From the NCBI RefSeq assembly GCF_040111675.1, contig NZ_CP157794.1:4175501-4239500 (forward strand): DNA of 64,000 bases, read 5' to 3'. This stretch comes from Salinarimonas sp. (GTDB taxonomy: Bacteria; Pseudomonadota; Alphaproteobacteria; Rhizobiales; Beijerinckiaceae). The notes beneath the pieces were generated by a model. The model was not told the DNA's origin. It ran no database searches and saw only the letters and a program-made list of their open reading frames with translations. How positions within the stretch are numbered: the first letter of the stretch is position 1; every line of letters starts with the position of its first letter. Shown here one piece after another: positions 60,873-64,000 of the stretch. A program made the translations under genes and the position numbers.

Positions 60873-60893
60873 AGCCGGGATCGGGCGACAGGC
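60813..60893 (+). repeat. 81-bp direct repeat, copy 1: 3' end of NRPS5 and its flank
   Basis: It encodes the last residues of the thioesterase, the stop codon and 21 bases beyond. It recurs at 61865-61945 (offset 1052) with three mismatches. Confidence 0.93.
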
Positions 60894-61087
60894 ACGCGAC
60901 GAGGGTCGTGGAAGGGAACGGCAACGACGGGAGCCGCTCTTCCACACGTCCTCACGACGCGCGAGATTCTTGCTGTCGCGCTGCTTCCGAAGCGTTTCGC
61001 GGCGCTCCGTCCGCGCAGCGGCAGCAGCCGCATGCCGACGGCTTGTGAAGATCTGGAATACGCAATTCACACGATAGACGCAGCCTG
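60873..61087. other. Intergenic stretch after NRPS5
   Basis: No gene is seen in these 215 bases. Arms GTGGAAG (60908-60914) and CTTCCAC (60939-60945) could pair across a 24-base loop, but no T-run follows, so this is only a weak terminator candidate for the NRPS operon. Confidence 0.4.
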
Positions 61088-61360
61088 GTGCGAGTCGAGC
61101 GGACGCGCCGGGCGGACCCGCTGTCGGTGTACTTCGCCAATTACGGATCGCTGCTCTCGCTGCCGCTCTTCCTCGCGTACTGCGCGATGAACGCCGTGCT
61201 GTTCGCGGGACTCTACTTTCTCTACGCCGCGCTCCCTCCGGTCCTGATCGGGGAGTTCGGCGTCGCGCCGTCCTTGTACGGACCGCTGACCCTGGCCTCG
61301 TCGCTCGGGATGCTCGTCGGCTCGACCTTCTCGAACCGCACGGCGGAGCGCGTCGGCCGA
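61088..61360 (+). pseudogene. MFS drug-efflux transporter fragment (Bcr/CflA-like)
   Basis: The readable segment from about 61125 contains two hydrophobic helices (LPLFLAYCAMNAVLFAGLYF and a following LTLASSLGMLVGS stretch) with an FGVAPSLYGP loop and ends in RTAERVGR. This matches the middle of Bcr/CflA-type transporters, about helices 7-8 of 12. The first half and everything after are missing, so it cannot be functional. It may be the relic of an exporter for the peptide. Confidence 0.65.
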
Positions 61361-61388
61361 TCCGCACCGCCTTCACTCGCTTCCGTCC

Positions 61389-61590
61389 CTGAGGCTCGTC
61401 GTTCCTCTCACGGGTCCCGGGATCGACGTCGTAGGAGCGGGCGAGCCGGCGGTGCCCGGCGTGTCGTTCGGGCACAACGGCGCCGTCGCCTTCGGCGGCA
61501 CGATCTTTCCGGCGGACCAGGAGGACGTCGTCGTCTGCGAGCGAACGCCGGGCGACGAGACCGCCTATCTCGAGGCTGGCCGGGCGCTCC
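61389..61590 (+). pseudogene. Penicillin-acylase-like protein fragment
   Basis: One frame reads LRLVVPLTGPGIDVVGAGEP, then AVPGVSFGHNGAVAFG and TIFPADQEDVVV. This is the conserved stretch of the beta subunit of penicillin/N-acyl-homoserine-lactone acylases shortly after the catalytic N-terminal Ser. The rest of the roughly 750-residue enzyme is absent and the match fades by about 61590. Acylases of this family can trim acyl groups from lipopeptides, so a former maturation role is possible but not shown. Confidence 0.65.
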
Positions 61591-61864
61591 AGGACAATCG
61601 GGAGACCCGCGAGACCGCCGCTACGACGATCTCGCACCCGTCTACGGCGCCGGAGGCGTCGTCCCGCTCCCATTCACGCCGGCCGCCGTCGAGGCCGCCG
61701 TCGAGACGACGTTTCGCCTGCCGCCGGAGGCGAGACGCTCGACGCCCTCCTCGCGGCGTACCCGACCTGGACGGCGGAACTGACGGGCCGGTCGGGGCAA
61801 GGCTCGCGTTTGATCAGGGGAGAGGGATCGCCGAATTTTCGGGCGAACGCGCTTCGCCGGCTCC
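61591..61864. other. Decayed sequence with no intact gene
   Basis: Short protein-like pieces appear in different frames (for example YGAGGVVPLPFTPAAVEAAV and DALLAAYPTWTAELTG) without one continuous reading frame. I could not identify the source gene. It separates the acylase relic from the second 81-bp repeat. Confidence 0.5.
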
Positions 61865-61945
61865 CTCACGCCGCCGGCGCTCGACGTCGTGGCGCGCGCC
61901 ATACGCCGGCGGCTCGATCTCCGAAGCCGGGATCGGGCGACAGGC
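61865..61945 (+). repeat. 81-bp direct repeat, copy 2: duplicated NRPS5 3' end
   Basis: It matches 60813-60893. The mismatches are 60819/61871 (T/C), 60845/61897 (A/C) and 60870/61922 (T/C). The last one turns the TGA stop into CGA. No thioesterase sequence precedes it, so it is a detached fragment. Confidence 0.93.
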
Positions 61946-61998
61946 CAGGAGCTCCGGGGCGGCTCTCGCATGCGGTCGGCATGCGCGATCGGGACGCA

Positions 61999-63543
61999 TC
62001 ACCGGCACGCGAGCTCTTGGAGCGCGCGCGCGATCCGCACGATGGTGCGGTTCGGGATCCGGCGCCTGCGGTCGAAGTATCGCGCGAACTCGCCATAGCC
62101 GGCTCCGCCCGCCAGGCGCAGCAGATGATTGTGCCCTTCGAGACGCAGCAGCGTCGTGGGACGGCCACGCGCCGCCGCGGTCGTCCTCAGCGCCTCGATG
62201 TCCGCCTCGAACACCTGGAAATCGCTCGTCGGGTGCACGAGGAGGAGCGGCTGGGCGGATGCGGCCACGAGCTCGGCCGGATTCAGGGCCAGCATGTCGG
62301 CCGTCAGGCGCCGCTTGCGAAGGAGCAGCCCGGCCGCGCTCTCCCGCTCCTCGGGCGTCGTGTCCTCGCCGAGCAGAATGCGCCGCATCGTGTCCTGGTC
62401 CGCCGCCAGTCGCCGCCGCGACACGGATGACAGCGCCATGTGACCGGCGACGCCGTCCAGCTGCTGCCTGACGACCTCGGAGACCGGCCGTCCGGGCGTG
62501 GCGATCAGCGCGATCGCATCCACGTCGGCCCGGCGTGCGGCGACGGCCAGCGCGAGGAGCCCGCCGAAGCTGTGGCCGACCAGAAGCGTCGGCGCCTGCG
62601 TCGTCTGCCCATGGAGGGCATCGAGCGCCGCGCAGGCGTCGGCGACGACGGCGTCGAAGCCGAGGGCGTCGACGCTCTGCGGCGTCTCCAGCCCCCCGTA
62701 CCGGTCGAAACGCAGGCTTGCGAGACCATGCGCGGCGAGCCCGTCGAGCAGGACGTCGTAGCCGATGAGGAGATCTCCCGAGCGGCCGTGCCGATCGTGC
62801 ATGCCGCTGCCGCCGAGGAAGAGCGCCCGCGCGAAGGGCGGTCGCTCGCGCGGCAGAGCCAGGGTGCAGTCGAGACGCTTTTCCCCGCCGGCGTCGAGCA
62901 CGCCGTCGCGGCGCTCGACGGCGCCGGCTCCGACGGCGGGGCGCGGCGCCGTGCGCTGCGGCTCGCCGCGCACCTCGGCGGCGCCGAGCCGCTCCACGTC
63001 CCAGGCGGGACGCCGGCCGAAGCGCACGCGCTCGAAGCGCATCTCCTGGATGCGGGTGATCAACGTCTCGATCCGGCCCTGCGCTCCGCACAGGAGCGTG
63101 TCTCCGGTCGAGCACGACCAGCCCCGCGCATCGCGCCGGAAGCGAATCGGAAAGGTGACGGCCGGATCGCACGCGAAGGCGTCGAGGCTCACGCCCTCGT
63201 CGGCCCGGGCGAGGCGGGGCTCCACCCAGAGCGCGAGCGCGCCGACCATGTTGGGCTCGAGCACGAGGTCGACGGCGCCGATCTCCGCCTGCGTCAGCGC
63301 GAAGGCGTTGCCCAGGCTGTCGGCGCAGACGAAGGCGACGGGCCGCCCGTCCGGGTCGAGCGTGGTCCTGCTGCAGCGGCGGTAGCCGCGTTGCGCGAGC
63401 GTCGCGTTCGCAAACAGCTCGAGCCAGGACGTCAGCACGGTATCGGACGCCTGCGTCGAGATCGCGGCGAGCGAACGGCCGGCGCGCTCGCCCTTGACCA
63501 GAAAGTCGAAGGCGGCTCGGGCCTCCTGGGGCGCGGCGCTCAT
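61999..63543 (-). CDS. Alpha/beta hydrolase with N-terminal extension
   Basis: The 514-residue protein has an alpha/beta-hydrolase domain in roughly its second half. Ser325 lies in GHSFGG (nucleophile elbow), Asp441 in HPTSDF, and His471 or His473 in EGHNHLL completes the likely triad; FLGGSGMHDRHG is the probable oxyanion loop. About 220 N-terminal residues match nothing I recognise. The substrate is unknown. Its start overlaps the stop of the upstream FtsX-like permease gene (ATGA), so the two are co-translated and probably act together. It is convergent to the NRPS operon, so it may not belong to the pathway. Confidence 0.88.
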   Translation of the reverse strand: MSAAPQEARAAFDFLVKGERAGRSLAAISTQASDTVLTSWLELFANATLAQRGYRRCSRTTLDPDGRPVAFVCADSLGNAFALTQAEIGAVDLVLEPNMVGALALWVEPRLARADEGVSLDAFACDPAVTFPIRFRRDARGWSCSTGDTLLCGAQGRIETLITRIQEMRFERVRFGRRPAWDVERLGAAEVRGEPQRTAPRPAVGAGAVERRDGVLDAGGEKRLDCTLALPRERPPFARALFLGGSGMHDRHGRSGDLLIGYDVLLDGLAAHGLASLRFDRYGGLETPQSVDALGFDAVVADACAALDALHGQTTQAPTLLVGHSFGGLLALAVAARRADVDAIALIATPGRPVSEVVRQQLDGVAGHMALSSVSRRRLAADQDTMRRILLGEDTTPEERESAAGLLLRKRRLTADMLALNPAELVAASAQPLLLVHPTSDFQVFEADIEALRTTAAARGRPTTLLRLEGHNHLLRLAGGAGYGEFARYFDRRRRIPNRTIVRIARALQELACR

Positions 63544-64000
63544 GCCGCTCTCCTTCTCGCGCCGCGCGCGCCTTCGCGCACCAGGTACAGCGCCACGGCC
63601 GCGGCGGCGAGCAGCGATGGAAGAGCGGAACCGACGACGGCGAGCGTCACGGCTTCCAGCGACAGGGTCCCGGGCAGGTCCATCGCCGCGGCGAGCGAGG
63701 GCGCCGCGATCAGGCCCATGGTCCAGCCGACCGCCGCGCCGAGGACATAGAGGATCGCAGCCTCGACGAACGCCACGGCGCCGACGACCAGGCTCCCCGC
63801 CCCGAGATACCGCAGAACCGCCAGCTGCCCACGCCGGGCGAGCGCGGCGGATCCCACGGCCGCTGCGAACGCCACCGTTCCGACCCCCGCCAGCACGAGC
63901 ACGAGCACGCCGTGGAACGTCGCGTGCGCACCCGCCACGGCGCTCGCGGCCTCGGCGACCTGGCTCGCGTCGGCCACGTCGAGCGGGCGCCTGGGATCGT
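63540..64000 (-). CDS. FtsX-like ABC transporter permease, C-terminal part (runs off the window)
   Basis: The frame is open to the window edge, so the 5' part is missing; a GTG at 63977 is internal rather than the start. The visible 150 or so residues hold three hydrophobic segments, with ALARRGQLAVLRYLGAG followed by a second helix, the pattern of the FtsX/MacB permease C-terminal domain (three membrane helices around an R-Q-A-x-LR-x-LG loop). Such permeases export lipids, peptides or lipoproteins with an ATPase partner, expected further upstream on this strand. A role in exporting the lipopeptide is possible but unproven. Confidence 0.75.
   Translation of the reverse strand, partial: DPRRPLDVADASQVAEAASAVAGAHATFHGVLVLVLAGVGTVAFAAAVGSAALARRGQLAVLRYLGAGSLVVGAVAFVEAAILYVLGAAVGWTMGLIAAPSLAAAMDLPGTLSLEAVTLAVVGSALPSLLAAAAVALYLVREGARGARRRAA

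Noticed and set aside
60908-60945. Intrinsic terminator after NRPS5
   Set aside because: The stem is 7 bp with a 24-base loop and no T-run, so it is only a weak candidate.
51390-61673. Very long open frame on the - strand (over 3400 codons), and similar ones at 8733-16856 and 25041-28733
   Set aside because: These are antisense shadows of NRPS coding sequence in GC-rich DNA; the translations are low-complexity, rich in Arg, Gly and Ala, and show no domain motifs.
60873-61998. Insertion sequence or transposase remnant at the decayed cluster end
   Set aside because: I found no transposase motif, and the only repeat is a copy of the NRPS5 end rather than inverted ends.
63540-63977. Complete small membrane protein starting at GTG 63977
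   Set aside because: The frame stays open to the window end and the sequence fits the C-terminus of a longer FtsX-like permease.

Overview
The window is a very GC-rich stretch of bacterial chromosome dominated by one non-ribosomal peptide synthetase (NRPS) locus. About 60 kb on the + strand reads as one operon: a PLP-dependent lyase/decarboxylase-like enzyme, an MbtH-like protein, a fatty-acyl-AMP ligase fused to an acyl carrier protein, and five NRPS genes totalling about 19,000 residues. Start/stop overlaps of the ATGA type, or gaps of only a few bases, link the NRPS genes. TubC-type docking, proteobacterial-style NRPS domains and GC-rich codon use suggest a Gram-negative, high-GC bacterium (alpha-proteobacterium-like or similar). 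That assignment is an inference, because no taxonomic marker is present.

Layout: 1-96 is the possible tail of an upstream gene; 93-1367 PLP enzyme; 1430-1630 MbtH-like protein; 1743-3701 FAAL-ACP; 3738-20396 NRPS1 (modules 1-5, two heterocyclization domains, terminal oxidase domain); 20393-25057 NRPS2 (module 6 with epimerase); 25059-37160 NRPS3 (modules 7-9 plus the C domain of module 10, methyltransferase inside A9); 37157-50665 NRPS4 (A and T of module 10, modules 11-13, luciferase-like monooxygenase inside A11, terminal epimerase); 50670-60872 NRPS5 (modules 14-16, thioesterase). Then 60873-61998 is a decayed region with fragments of an MFS transporter and a penicillin-acylase-like protein and an 81-bp copy of the NRPS5 3' end. 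On the - strand follow an alpha/beta hydrolase (61999-63543) and, upstream of it and overlapping, the end of an FtsX-like ABC permease that runs off the window (63540-64000).

Reading the ten specificity positions of each A domain by eye gives a hypothetical 16-residue lipopeptide: fatty acyl - Asn-like - unknown - Cys (thiazoline/thiazole) - Asp-like - Cys (thiazole) - D-Ser - Ser - beta-amino acid - N-methyl-Ser - Gly - unknown residue oxidised by the embedded monooxygenase - Val-like - D-Asn - Asn - Ser - Asn - release by TE. FAAL-ACP would supply the acyl chain, MbtH would support the A domains, and the PLP enzyme could make a non-proteinogenic building block.

The most striking feature is internal DNA repetition. 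Long near-identical blocks recur through NRPS1-5: a 1978-bp Cys A-T block in two copies, seven copies of one A-domain frame, a three-copy tandem array with a roughly 3.17-kb period, and a duplicated half C domain. Within the seven-copy frame only a block of about 430 bp, covering the substrate pocket, differs, giving Ser-type and Asn-type versions. This looks like natural cut-and-paste of specificity cassettes in an actively recombining assembly line.
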